Shown here: in pieces, positions 7,444 through 14,700 of the stretch | How positions within the stretch are numbered: the first letter of the stretch is position 1 | Layout of the letters: the number at the start of each line of letters is the position of its first letter | Source of the DNA: Thermoplasmata archaeon | GTDB lineage: Archaea; Thermoplasmatota; Thermoplasmata; Lutacidiplasmatales; UBA184 | Reading direction: 5' to 3' | Length of the DNA stretch: 21,524 nt | Assembly: GCA_021798415.1 (NCBI GenBank) | Contig: JAJZGO010000016.1 | Coordinates: 1 to 21,524, forward strand | Notes under the pieces: model-generated | Database searches by the model: none | What the model was told of the DNA's origin: nothing | What the model saw: the letters and a program-made list of their open reading frames with translations, nothing else | Position numbers and translations under genes: made by a program

Positions 7444-9750
7444 TTACGGGAGCCCGAGCCCGGTCCGCCAGCGCTCGTAGAGGGGTCGGAGCGCGATCTT
7501 CGCCACGGTCCGGCCGCTCCAGCGCAGCTCGCCCGGACCTTCGGCGACCGAGCCGAGCCGCGCGAGGGGGGCGGGGGCAAGGGCACGTTCGAAGCGGCGC
7601 TCGCTCGCTCGGGGAACCTCGACGACGAAGCGCGAGCCTCCCTCGACCGCGAGCGCGGGACCCGGGGCGGTGAGGCCGGCCGTGGCGAGGTCGATCGCGA
7701 ACCCGAGGTCTCCCCCGAACGCCATCTCGCAGAGGGCGACCGCGAGCCCCCCGTCGGAGACGTCGTGGGCCGACCGGACGAGGCCCCTTTGCATGGCGCC
7801 GAGGAGGCGGTCGCCCGTGGCGCGCAGGGCCGTCGGGTCGGGCCGGGGAAGTCGCAGGCCGGTGCGGGCGTTCCTCCGTGCCCAGAGCGAGCCGCCGAGT
7901 TCGGGACGCGAGCGCCCGAGGAGGTAGACCGAGTTCCCCGCCGTCTTGAAGTCGGTCGTAACGGCCTTCGCGATGTCGTCCACGATCCCCGTCGCAAGGA
8001 GGACCGGGGTCGGGGGGATCCCGGCGCCGAGGCCGCCGTTGTAGAAGCTCACGTTCCCTGAGGGGACGGCGAACCCGAGCGCGCGCGCGGCGCGGCCGAG
8101 CCCTCGCGTCACGTCCGCGAAATCCGCGAGGACGCTCGGGTCCTCCGGGTTGCCGAAGTTGAGGCAGTTCGTGAACGCGTCGGGGCGGGCGCCCGTCGCG
8201 TAGAGGTTGCGGGCCGCCTCCTCCACGACCCACATGGCCCCGTCGCCCGGGTCCTCGCGGCACGCCCACGGCTGCGCCGCGGTCGTCAGCGCGATGCCGC
8301 GCGGGCTCGCGCGACGCGGTCGCAGGACGGAGGCATCGCCGTGGGACGGGCTCGTCACGAGGCCGTGCAGCGATTTGACGACCGTGCGCCCCTGGACCTC
8401 GTGGTCGTAGACCCGGATCACCCCTTCGCGGGAGACCGAGTCGGGGGCGAGCACGAGTTCGGAGACGAGGGCCTCGAGGTCCTCGGACGGGACCGTCGGG
8501 TTCGGGCGGTACCGACGCGCGCGCCGTCGGGTGGGGCGGCGGAGCGGCGGCGGGTCGACGCGGAAACCGACCCGCAGGTGCGCCGCCGGCGCTCCGTTCC
8601 AGTCGATGGTCTCGAACGGGCCCGGGGTGACCTCGCCGATGTCGGTGGCCGGCACGTCGTACCGGCGGAAGATCGCGAGCACGGCCGAGACGTCGCGGGG
8701 CCGTACGTCGAGGACCATCCGCTCCTGGGACTCGGAGATCCAGACCTCCCACGGTTCGAGCCGCTCTTCGCGCAGCGGCACCCGGGCGAGGTCGAGGTGA
8801 GACCCGAACCCGCCGGCGTGGACGAGCTCGCCGGAGGCGGACGCGACCCCTCCGCCGCCGAGATCCTTGAGGCCCTGGACCAGCTTGCGGTCGAACGCCT
8901 CCAAGCAGCTGTGGATCAGCGGCTCCTTCATGATCGGGTTCCCGAGCTGGACCGCGCCCCGGCTCTCCGTCTCGCTGCGTTCGGTGAGCTCCTTCGACGC
9001 GAAGGCGACGCCCCCGATCCCGTCCCGACCGGTGAGGCCGCCGACCAGGAGGAGCCGGTCGCCAATCGCCCGGGCGCGGTTCGGGAGCAGCCGGTTCCGC
9101 GGGAGGAACCCCACGCAGCCGACGTTCACGAGCGGGTTCACGGTGTACGCCGGGTCGAAGTACAGGCCCCCCGACACCGTGGGAACGCCGACGCGGTTGC
9201 CGTAATCTCGAATCCCCGCGATGACGCCCTCGGCGAGATAGAGCGGGCTCTTCACTCCGCGAGGGAGCTCGCCGACCGGGAGGCCGAGCGGGCCGAAGAA
9301 CAACGGATCGCTGAGCCCGATGGGCTTGGCGCCGACGGCGAGGACGTCGCGCAGGATCCCCCCGATGCCGGTGCCGGCTCCCCCGTACGGTTCGACGGCC
9401 GACGGGTGGTTGTGCGACTCGATCCGCAGGGCGTAGGCGAACCCCGGCTCGAACCGCATGACCCCCGCGTCCCCGGTCCCGAGGACCCGGGGGTCCTGGC
9501 GCAGCCGGCCGAAAGCACGGCGGAGGAAGACGCGGGAACTCTTGTAGCTGCAATGCTCGCTCCAGCTCTGCGCCAGCCCGGCGAGCTCGAGGTCCGTCGG
9601 GTCGCGGCCCTCGGCCCGGAAGTACGACTTCAGGCGGGCCAGCTCGGTTCGGTCGAATCCGAGGCCACGCTCGCGCGAGAGCGTCGCGAGGTCGGAGGCC
9701 GATGCGGACCTTAGAGGGACGGTGCGGACGTGCTCGGCCCACTCCGCCAT
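7444..9750 (-). CDS. purL: Phosphoribosylformylglycinamidine synthase subunit PurL
   Basis: Synthase subunit of FGAM synthase, which converts FGAR, ATP and ammonia to FGAM in purine synthesis, together with PurS and the glutaminase PurQ. The 768-residue product has the catalytic HCSYKSSR block (His66), RIESHNHPSAVEPYGGAG (109-126), the Gly-rich DLGGGGVASASGE, SESQERMVL, TNCLNFGNPE, and AHDVSDGGLAVAL near the C-terminus. It is slightly longer than typical small PurL proteins (about 715-740). An Arg/Pro-rich insert in the middle, around RRPTRRRARR, accounts for part of this. ATG 9750 was chosen because it lies five bases after the purS stop; upstream in-frame sequence overlaps purS. purQ is not adjacent. 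Confidence 0.95.
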   Translation of the reverse strand: MAEWAEHVRTVPLRSASASDLATLSRERGLGFDRTELARLKSYFRAEGRDPTDLELAGLAQSWSEHCSYKSSRVFLRRAFGRLRQDPRVLGTGDAGVMRFEPGFAYALRIESHNHPSAVEPYGGAGTGIGGILRDVLAVGAKPIGLSDPLFFGPLGLPVGELPRGVKSPLYLAEGVIAGIRDYGNRVGVPTVSGGLYFDPAYTVNPLVNVGCVGFLPRNRLLPNRARAIGDRLLLVGGLTGRDGIGGVAFASKELTERSETESRGAVQLGNPIMKEPLIHSCLEAFDRKLVQGLKDLGGGGVASASGELVHAGGFGSHLDLARVPLREERLEPWEVWISESQERMVLDVRPRDVSAVLAIFRRYDVPATDIGEVTPGPFETIDWNGAPAAHLRVGFRVDPPPLRRPTRRRARRYRPNPTVPSEDLEALVSELVLAPDSVSREGVIRVYDHEVQGRTVVKSLHGLVTSPSHGDASVLRPRRASPRGIALTTAAQPWACREDPGDGAMWVVEEAARNLYATGARPDAFTNCLNFGNPEDPSVLADFADVTRGLGRAARALGFAVPSGNVSFYNGGLGAGIPPTPVLLATGIVDDIAKAVTTDFKTAGNSVYLLGRSRPELGGSLWARRNARTGLRLPRPDPTALRATGDRLLGAMQRGLVRSAHDVSDGGLAVALCEMAFGGDLGFAIDLATAGLTAPGPALAVEGGSRFVVEVPRASERRFERALAPAPLARLGSVAEGPGELRWSGRTVAKIALRPLYERWRTGLGLP

Positions 9751-9755
9751 GGCGC

Positions 9756-10022
9756 TCAACCGGACCGTGACGACACCGTGACCCGATGGATCACCGGGTT
9801 CGCGAGCAGCCGGTCGACGGCCTCGTCGGCGCACCGGCGCGCCTCGTCGGGCGAGACCCCGGAAAACTCGAGGTCGTACACGCGGGCGGTCGTCACGCGC
9901 GGGACGGACGCGATCCCGAGCAGGCCGAGCGCCTTCTCGATGCTCTCGGCTTCCGCGTCGAGCACCCCCGGCTTGAGCTCGACCCGCACCTCGACACGAA
10001 CCGAAGCCGGCGGATGGGCCAC
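9756..10022 (-). CDS. purS: Phosphoribosylformylglycinamidine synthase subunit PurS
   Basis: Small subunit (88 residues) that bridges PurL and PurQ in FGAM synthase. The family pattern is clear: a VRVEVRVELKPGVLDAEAE start, then ALGLLGIASVPRVTTARVYD, a helix with DEARRCADEAVDRLLANPV, and a final strand. The frame is open further upstream, but GTG 10022 is preceded by GGGGAG at proper spacing and by a TATA-like element about 36 nt upstream. The added N-terminal residues of the longer reading would be unconserved. It is the first gene of the minus-strand purS-purL-dph6-methyltransferase run. Confidence 0.9.
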   Translation of the reverse strand: MAHPPASVRVEVRVELKPGVLDAEAESIEKALGLLGIASVPRVTTARVYDLEFSGVSPDEARRCADEAVDRLLANPVIHRVTVSSRSG

Positions 10023-10052
10023 GCCTTCTCCCCTCGACGAGCTACGGGGCGA

Positions 10053-10063
10053 ACTAGATAACG
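10053..10063 (-). promoter_or_regulatory. Putative TATA box for the purS operon
   Basis: The minus-strand reading is GTTATCTAGTT, about 36 nt upstream of the purS GTG, giving a predicted leader near 10 nt that still contains the GGGGAG ribosome-binding site. Confidence 0.45.
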
Positions 10064-10217
10064 GTCGCGCCCACGACCCGTCGCCCGGCTCCCGCCCCTC
10101 TTTCGTCCGGCCGTTCCGGGCCCCCATGCGCGGGGTCCCGGGGGCGTCGCCCACGGGGTCGGAGAGGGTGCGCGACCGCCCCCGTCCCGCGGTCGGCCGA
10201 TGGCGGCGTACGAAAGC

Positions 10218-10225
10218 CTAAATAG
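10218..10225 (+). promoter_or_regulatory. Putative TATA box for the 57-aa gene and downstream genes
   Basis: CTAAATAG stands out in a GC-rich divergent intergenic region. Its position predicts transcription start near 10247 and a leader of about 22 nt before ATG 10269. Confidence 0.5.
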
Positions 10226-10268
10226 AGGTCATTTCTCGGCGGGTCGGCTCGGTGGGGGGCCGGCCATC

Positions 10269-10442
10269 ATGGAGGAGTTCATCTGCAGCGTCGAGTTCCT
10301 TCGGGGACCGACCGACCTGATCGCCCGTGTTTCGAGCGAAGCCGGGGGCGTGCGCGAGTACCGTGCGGCCTCCGCGGGGTCTGTGATCGACCAGGTCATC
10401 AACGACCTCCAAGAGGAGTTCGAGTCCGCCCCGGTGGCGTAA
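10269..10442 (+). CDS. Small conserved-looking hypothetical protein (57 aa)
   Basis: Not recognised. The product begins MEEFICSVEFLRG, continues with a predicted strand-helix pattern (LIARVSSEAGGVREYRAAS), and ends in an amphipathic helix SVIDQVINDLQEEFES. There is no signal peptide, membrane segment or metal-binding cluster apart from a single Cys6. The frame is open from 10200, but the TATA-like element at 10218-10225 lies inside that extension, so ATG 10269 is the likely start. It precedes the RAM-domain gene by 60 nt on the same strand and may share its promoter. The regular strand/helix alternation and the good promoter argue for a real gene. Confidence 0.65.
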   Translation: MEEFICSVEFLRGPTDLIARVSSEAGGVREYRAASAGSVIDQVINDLQEEFESAPVA

Positions 10443-10502
10443 CGGCGGGGAGGTCGGGCATCCGCTTTCGGTACTGGGTCACCGCGTTCGGAGGAAGGAA
10501 GA

Positions 10503-10844
10503 ATGGAGAAACCGTCGGAGTCTAAGGCGCCGGTCAGTCGGGCGGTCGAGAGCGCCTTCACGAAGGTATGGGGGGACGAGAGCGTCGTCGCCCTCATCGC
10601 CCTCAAGGTCGAGACCGCGGAGGCCGACACGGTCGCCGGCGAGGTTTCGAAGTTCGGCGAGGTCGAGGACGTCTTCCTCGTCACCGGCGACACCGACATC
10701 TTCCTCAAGGTCCGATTCCCCCACTACGAGGAGCTCAAGGAGTTCGTCCTCCACCGCCTCCCGGCGGTCCGGGGGATCCGCGAGACGAAGACCCTGCTCG
10801 TCGTCACCGCGTACAAGGAGGCCGGGGAGACCCGCCACGCATGA
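10503..10844 (+). CDS. Stand-alone Lrp/AsnC ligand-binding (RAM) domain protein
   Basis: A 113-residue protein with only the RAM (regulation of amino-acid metabolism) effector domain of Lrp/AsnC regulators and no helix-turn-helix. After an N-terminal tail of about 27 residues, the core shows the beta-alpha-beta-beta-alpha-beta order: VVALIALKVE, AEADTVAGEVSKFGEVEDVF, LVTGDTDIFLKVRF, YEELKEFVLHRLP and GIRETKTLLVV. VTGDTDIFL is the usual V-TG-yD strand pair. Such proteins form ring-like oligomers that bind small molecules, often amino acids, and may modulate full-length Lrp partners. ATG 10503 follows GGAGG with proper spacing. The stop overlaps the UPF0147 start (ATGA). The ligand is unknown. 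Confidence 0.85.
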   Translation: MEKPSESKAPVSRAVESAFTKVWGDESVVALIALKVETAEADTVAGEVSKFGEVEDVFLVTGDTDIFLKVRFPHYEELKEFVLHRLPAVRGIRETKTLLVVTAYKEAGETRHA

Positions 10845-11155
10845 CGGCCCCTCACTCGGCCACGGACGTCGGCAGCGAGGCCGCCGCGCCGGCGGTCGCG
10901 GTGGTCGACGCGTCGGCGCTCCGACGCATCGTCGACTCGCTCGTCCAGCTCGAGGACGACGTGTCGGTTCCGCGCAATGTCCGGAGGGGCGCCCAGAGCG
11001 CGAAGGACGAGCTCTCGAAGCCTCGGGTCGCGCTGGACGTACGCATCGCGAGCGCGGTCTACGTCCTCGACGACCTCGCGAACGACCCGAACCTTCCGAC
11101 CCACGGGCGCACCGCCATCTGGTCGATCATCTCGAACCTGGAGAGCCTTCAGTGA
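10841..11155 (+). CDS. UPF0147 family protein
   Basis: A small archaeal protein (104 residues) of unknown function. The family core is well conserved: LVQLEDDVSVPRNVRRGAQ, SAKDELSK, DVRIASAVYVLDDLANDPN and the ending PTHGRTAIWSIISNLE. The N-terminal 28 residues are a Ser/Ala-rich extension. It is all-helical by appearance, with no membrane segment. ATG 10841 overlaps the stop of the RAM-domain gene by four bases, which indicates translational coupling. The next feature is tRNA-Lys with its own TATA-like element, so this gene probably ends the small operon. Confidence 0.88.
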   Translation: MTAPHSATDVGSEAAAPAVAVVDASALRRIVDSLVQLEDDVSVPRNVRRGAQSAKDELSKPRVALDVRIASAVYVLDDLANDPNLPTHGRTAIWSIISNLESLQ

Positions 11156-11172
11156 ATTCCCCCGGGGATAGG

Positions 11173-11181
11173 TTGATATAC
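11173..11181 (+). promoter_or_regulatory. Putative TATA box for tRNA-Lys and the RNA polymerase operon
   Basis: TTGATATAC is centred about 38 nt upstream of the tRNA 5' end, predicting transcription start near 11203. Only 21 nt separate the tRNA from rpoH, so this may also be a promoter of the polymerase operon. Confidence 0.5.
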
Positions 11182-11236
11182 GGCGCCCGGGTCCCACCGG
11201 TCCGGAACGGGATCGGGCCCGTAGCTCAGTTAGGTT

Positions 11237-11265
11237 GGCCGGCCGGTTCGCTCGCCGGCCCTACA
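11237..11265 (+). other. tRNA-Lys intron 1 (D-loop, 29 nt, bulge-helix-bulge)
   Basis: The junctions form a standard archaeal splicing motif. The central 4-bp helix is TAGG (11231-11234) with CCTA (11260-11263). It is flanked by 3-nt bulges TTG (11235-11237) and CAA (11264-11266). The inner helix is GCCGGC (11238-11243) with GCCGGC (11254-11259), and the outer helix is the D-stem. Cutting after the second bulge nucleotide on both sides gives these ends and a mature D-loop of 11 nt. The exact cut may differ by one base. Confidence 0.85.
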
Positions 11266-11305
11266 AAGAGCATCTGGCTTTTAACCAGGTGGTCGGGGGT
11301 TCGAA

Positions 11306-11343
11306 CGAGTCGCGCCGCGAGACCCGCGGAACGGCCCCGAGCA
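11306..11343 (+). other. tRNA-Lys intron 2 (T-loop, 38 nt, bulge-helix-bulge)
   Basis: The central helix is TTCG (11300-11303) with CGAG (11338-11341), including one G-U pair. The 3-nt bulges are AAC (11304-11306) and CAT (11342-11344). The outer helix is the perfect T-stem. The inner helix starts at G11307-C11337 with one A-C mismatch, and leads to a CCGCG/CGCGG hairpin at 11315-11329. Cutting after bulge position two restores the loop TTCGAAT. Because A11305 and A11343 are equal, the ends are ambiguous by one base. Confidence 0.85.
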
Positions 11344-11378
11344 TCCCCCCGGGCCCGTTCCGCTCCTCGGAGATCCCC

Positions 11379-11720
11379 ATGAGCCCCAGCAATCCCCCCC
11401 GTCGCTCCCGCAAGCGAGCCGCCCCCGAGAAACCCCCCGCCCCCCCCCGGCCGTTCGTGGCCCACCACCTCGCTCCCCCGCACGAGATCCTCTCGGAGGA
11501 GGAGTCGGGGAAGATCCTCGAAACCCTCGGGACCCCGTCGGAGCGGCTGCCGAAGATCCTCGTCAGCGACCCCGGCCTGCGGACCGACCCGAAGTACGAC
11601 GACGCGCGATCGAGCGGCGAGAAGCTCGTCGGTCGTCTGGTCCGCGTCCGACGCCCCAGCGCCACCGCCGGCGAAGCGATCGCCTACCGGTTGATCGTCC
11701 CGTCGGTCGGAGGAGATTGA
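11379..11720 (+). CDS. rpoH: DNA-directed RNA polymerase subunit H (Rpb5 C-terminal homologue)
   Basis: Small subunit H (113 residues) of archaeal RNA polymerase, located at the lower jaw. The family core is clear: VAHHLAPPHEILSEEE at 27-42, LPKILVSDP at 57-65, and the closing VRVRRPSATAGEAIAYRLIV. A Pro/Arg/Lys-rich tail of about 26 residues precedes the core. The frame remains open upstream to 11235, but that would run through the tRNA-Lys gene, so ATG 11379 with a nearby GGAG is the real start. The stop is seven bases before rpoB. It is the first protein gene of the rpoH-rpoB-rpoA1-rpoA2 operon. Confidence 0.93.
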   Translation: MSPSNPPRRSRKRAAPEKPPAPPRPFVAHHLAPPHEILSEEESGKILETLGTPSERLPKILVSDPGLRTDPKYDDARSSGEKLVGRLVRVRRPSATAGEAIAYRLIVPSVGGD

Positions 11721-11727
11721 CGAATCC

Positions 11728-14700
11728 ATGCGCGAAATCGTAGACGGCTTCTTCCGCGAGCGATCGATCGTCAACCACCACCTCGCCAGCTTCAACGACT
11801 TCCTGCCCACGAAGGACAATCCGAACTCGCGGATGCAGCGGATCGTGGACGACGCCCGCGTCAGCGAGGACTCGACCGAACGCGGCGTCATCCGCCTGGA
11901 CGTCCAGAAGACGAAGAGCTCGATCTACGTGCGCGTCGGACGGCGCCGGGACGCGCGGGGGAACGTGAACCCGTCGGCGGAGCCGACGATCTTCATCGGC
12001 GCCCCGTTCGTCAAGGAGCCCGTCGGCTCGAAGCCGACGCTCACCCCGATGGAGGCGCGCCTGCGCAACCTCACGTACCAAGCCCCGATCTACCTGAAGG
12101 TCACGGTCGTCGAGAACGGCGTCGAGCGCGCCCCCGAGGACGTGCACATCGGGGACCTCCCGATCATGGTCAAGAGCCGTCCGTGCAACCTGAACCGCTA
12201 CAAGATCTCGGAGGACGACCAGATCTGGCTGTCCGACGACGAGTACCGCGCGAAGCTGGTCGAGTACGGCGAGGATGCCCTCGACCCCGGAGGGTACTTC
12301 ATCATCGGCGGCACCGAGCGGGTCATCATCAGCCTCGAGGACCTCGCCCCGAACCGCATCTTCGCGGAGTACAACGAGCGCTACGGCACGCCGATCGAGA
12401 GCGCGAAGGTCTTCAGCCAGCGCGGCGGGTATCGCTCGCTCACGATCGTCGAGAGGAAGAAGGACGGGATGCTCCAGGTCTCGGTCCCGACGGCGAGCGG
12501 CCAGATCCCGCTCGTGATCCTGATGAAGGCTCTCGGGATGAAGAACGACGAGGAGATCTTCCAGGCGGTCCTGGGGGAGCTATTGCCGCTGGACGAACCG
12601 TTCGTCCAGACGATGAAGCATCTCTTGAACGTCAACCTCGAGGAGTGCGTCTCGAAGAGGCTCTACCCGCCGGAGGGGATCCTCACGACCGAGGACGCGC
12701 TCATCTTCCTCGAGAAGAAGTTCGCGACCGGCCAGGCGAAGGAGTACCGGCAGCGCAAGGTCGACGGGATCCTCGACCGTTCGCTCCTGCCCCACCTCGG
12801 CGACACGAAGGCCGACCGCCTGAAGAAGGCCCTCTACCTCGCCCGCATGGCGCGCACGGTCCTCGAGCTCCACCTCAAGGTCCGCGGCGAGGACGACAAG
12901 GACCACTACGCGAACAAGCGTCTCAAGCTCGCGGGGGACCTGATGGAGGACCTGTTCCGGGTCGCCTTCTCCCTGCTCCTCAAGGACCTCAAGTACCAGC
13001 TCGAGCGCTCCTTCGCGCGGAAGAAGGACCTCCGGATCGCGAGCGCGATCCGCCCCGACCTCCTGACGCAGCGCCTGGTCCACGCCCTCGCGACGGGCAA
13101 CTGGGTCGGCGGCCGCTCGGGCGTGAGCCAGGTGCTCGACCGCACGAGCCACATGTCCACGATCAGCCACCTGCGGCGCGTGACGAGCCCCCTCACGCGC
13201 AGCCAGCCGCACTTCGAGGCGCGCGACCTCCACCCGACGCAGTGGGGTCGGCTCTGCCCGAACGAGACCCCCGAGGGCCAGAACTGCGGTCTCGTCAAGA
13301 ACTACGCGCTGTGCGTCGACGTTTCGGAGGGCGCGGACGAGGAAGAGGTCACTCTCATCCTGCGCGACCTCAACACGCGCGAGATCGGTCCCGAGGTCTT
13401 CCAGGAGGCGGCGGCGCCGAAAGGAAAGCGGGCCGCGCGCGTCTACGTCAACGGGAACCTCGTCGGGCTCCACTCCCAGCCGCTCGAGCTCGTGAGGGAG
13501 ATTCGCGAGCGGCGGCGCACCGGGACGCTCTCGCCGACCCTCGGGGACCGGACCTACGAGATCAACGTCCGCTACGACGACGAGATGAACGAGGTCATCG
13601 TCCACTGCGACTCGGGCCGTCTGCGCCGCCCGCTCATCGTCGTGAAGAACGGGGTGCCGCGGGCGTCCCGTTCCGACCTCGACGAACTCTCGCGCGGGAC
13701 CCTCTCGTTCAGCGACCTCATTCGGCAGGGGAAGATCGAGTGGGTCGACGCCGAGGAGGAGGAGGACTCTCTCATCGCCGTGGAGGCGTTCGTCTCCCCC
13801 GACCGCTGCCCGAAGTGCAGCAAAGCGCTCAGCCGCAGCGACGTCCGCTGGATGTCGATGGGCGACAAGCGCGACGAGGCGATCGTCGAGTGCGGGCTCT
13901 GCCACGCGGAGTTCCCGACCGCGGACCTCATCGGCGAGCGCAGCACGCACCTCGAGATCGACCCGAACCTGATGCTCGGAGTCTGCACCGGGCTCATCCC
14001 GTACCCCGAGCACAACTCGGCGCCCCGGAACACGATGGGCTCGGGGATGGCGAAGCAGGCGCTCGGCGTCGAGTCGGTCAACTACCGCCGCCGCCCCGAC
14101 ACGCGCGGCCACCTGCTCCACTACCCGCAGGCCCCGCTGCTCCAGACGGAGACGATGCGCTACGTCCACTTCACCGAGCGGCCCGCCGGCCAGAACTTCG
14201 TGGTGGCGGTCCTCTCCTACGAGGGGTACAACATGCAGGACGCGCTCGTCTTCTCGAAGGGCGCGATCGACCGTGGACTGGGCCGGTCGTCGTTCTTCCG
14301 AACCTACCGCGGGGAGGAGCGCAAGTACCCGGGCGGCCAGGAGGACCGCTTCGAGATCCCCCGCCCCGACGTCGCGGGCGCGCGGGTCGACACCGCCTAC
14401 CGCAGCCTGGGCGAGGACGGTCTCATCTACCCGGAGCTCGAAGTGACGGAAGGCGACGTCCTCGTCGGAAAGACGAGCCCGCCGCGGTTCCTCGAAGAGA
14501 AGACGGACCTCCTGACGCCGCAGAAGCGCCGCGAGACGAGCGTCACGGTCCGGTTCGGCGAATCCGGCTGGGTCGACAATGTCATCCTCACCGAGGGCGA
14601 GAACATCTCGAAGCTCGTGAAGGTGAAGGTCCGCAACCAGCGGGTCCCCGAGCTCGGCGACAAGTTCGCGAGCCGTCACGGGCAGAAGGGCGTCATCGGC

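Larger units (their letters stand above)
11215..11357 (+). tRNA. tRNA-Lys(UUU) with two introns (D-loop and T-loop)
   Basis: The gene decodes AAA/AAG lysine codons. The acceptor stem is GGGCCCG (11215-11221) with CGGGCCC (11350-11356), a perfect 7 bp; the discriminator is G11357 and CCA is not encoded. The D-stem is GCTC/GAGC (11224-11227 with 11268-11271). The anticodon arm is TCTGG-CTTTTAA-CCAGG, with anticodon TTT at 11280-11282 and one G-U pair. The variable loop is TGGTC. The T-stem is GGGGG (11295-11299) with CCCCC (11345-11349), enclosing TTCGAAT after splicing. Two insertions interrupt it, of 29 nt in the D-loop and 38 nt in the T-loop; removing both leaves 76 nt with a complete cloverleaf. 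The anticodon loop has no intron. The gene ends 21 nt before the rpoH start, so tRNA 3' processing would also create an rpoH mRNA 5' end. Confidence 0.93.

Noticed and set aside
8341..9714. Plus-strand 457-aa open frame opposite purL
   Set aside because: Antisense shadow of purL.
11235..11378. N-terminal extension of rpoH through the tRNA-Lys gene
   Set aside because: The region forms a perfect tRNA with two spliceable introns, and the extension has no similarity to subunit H.
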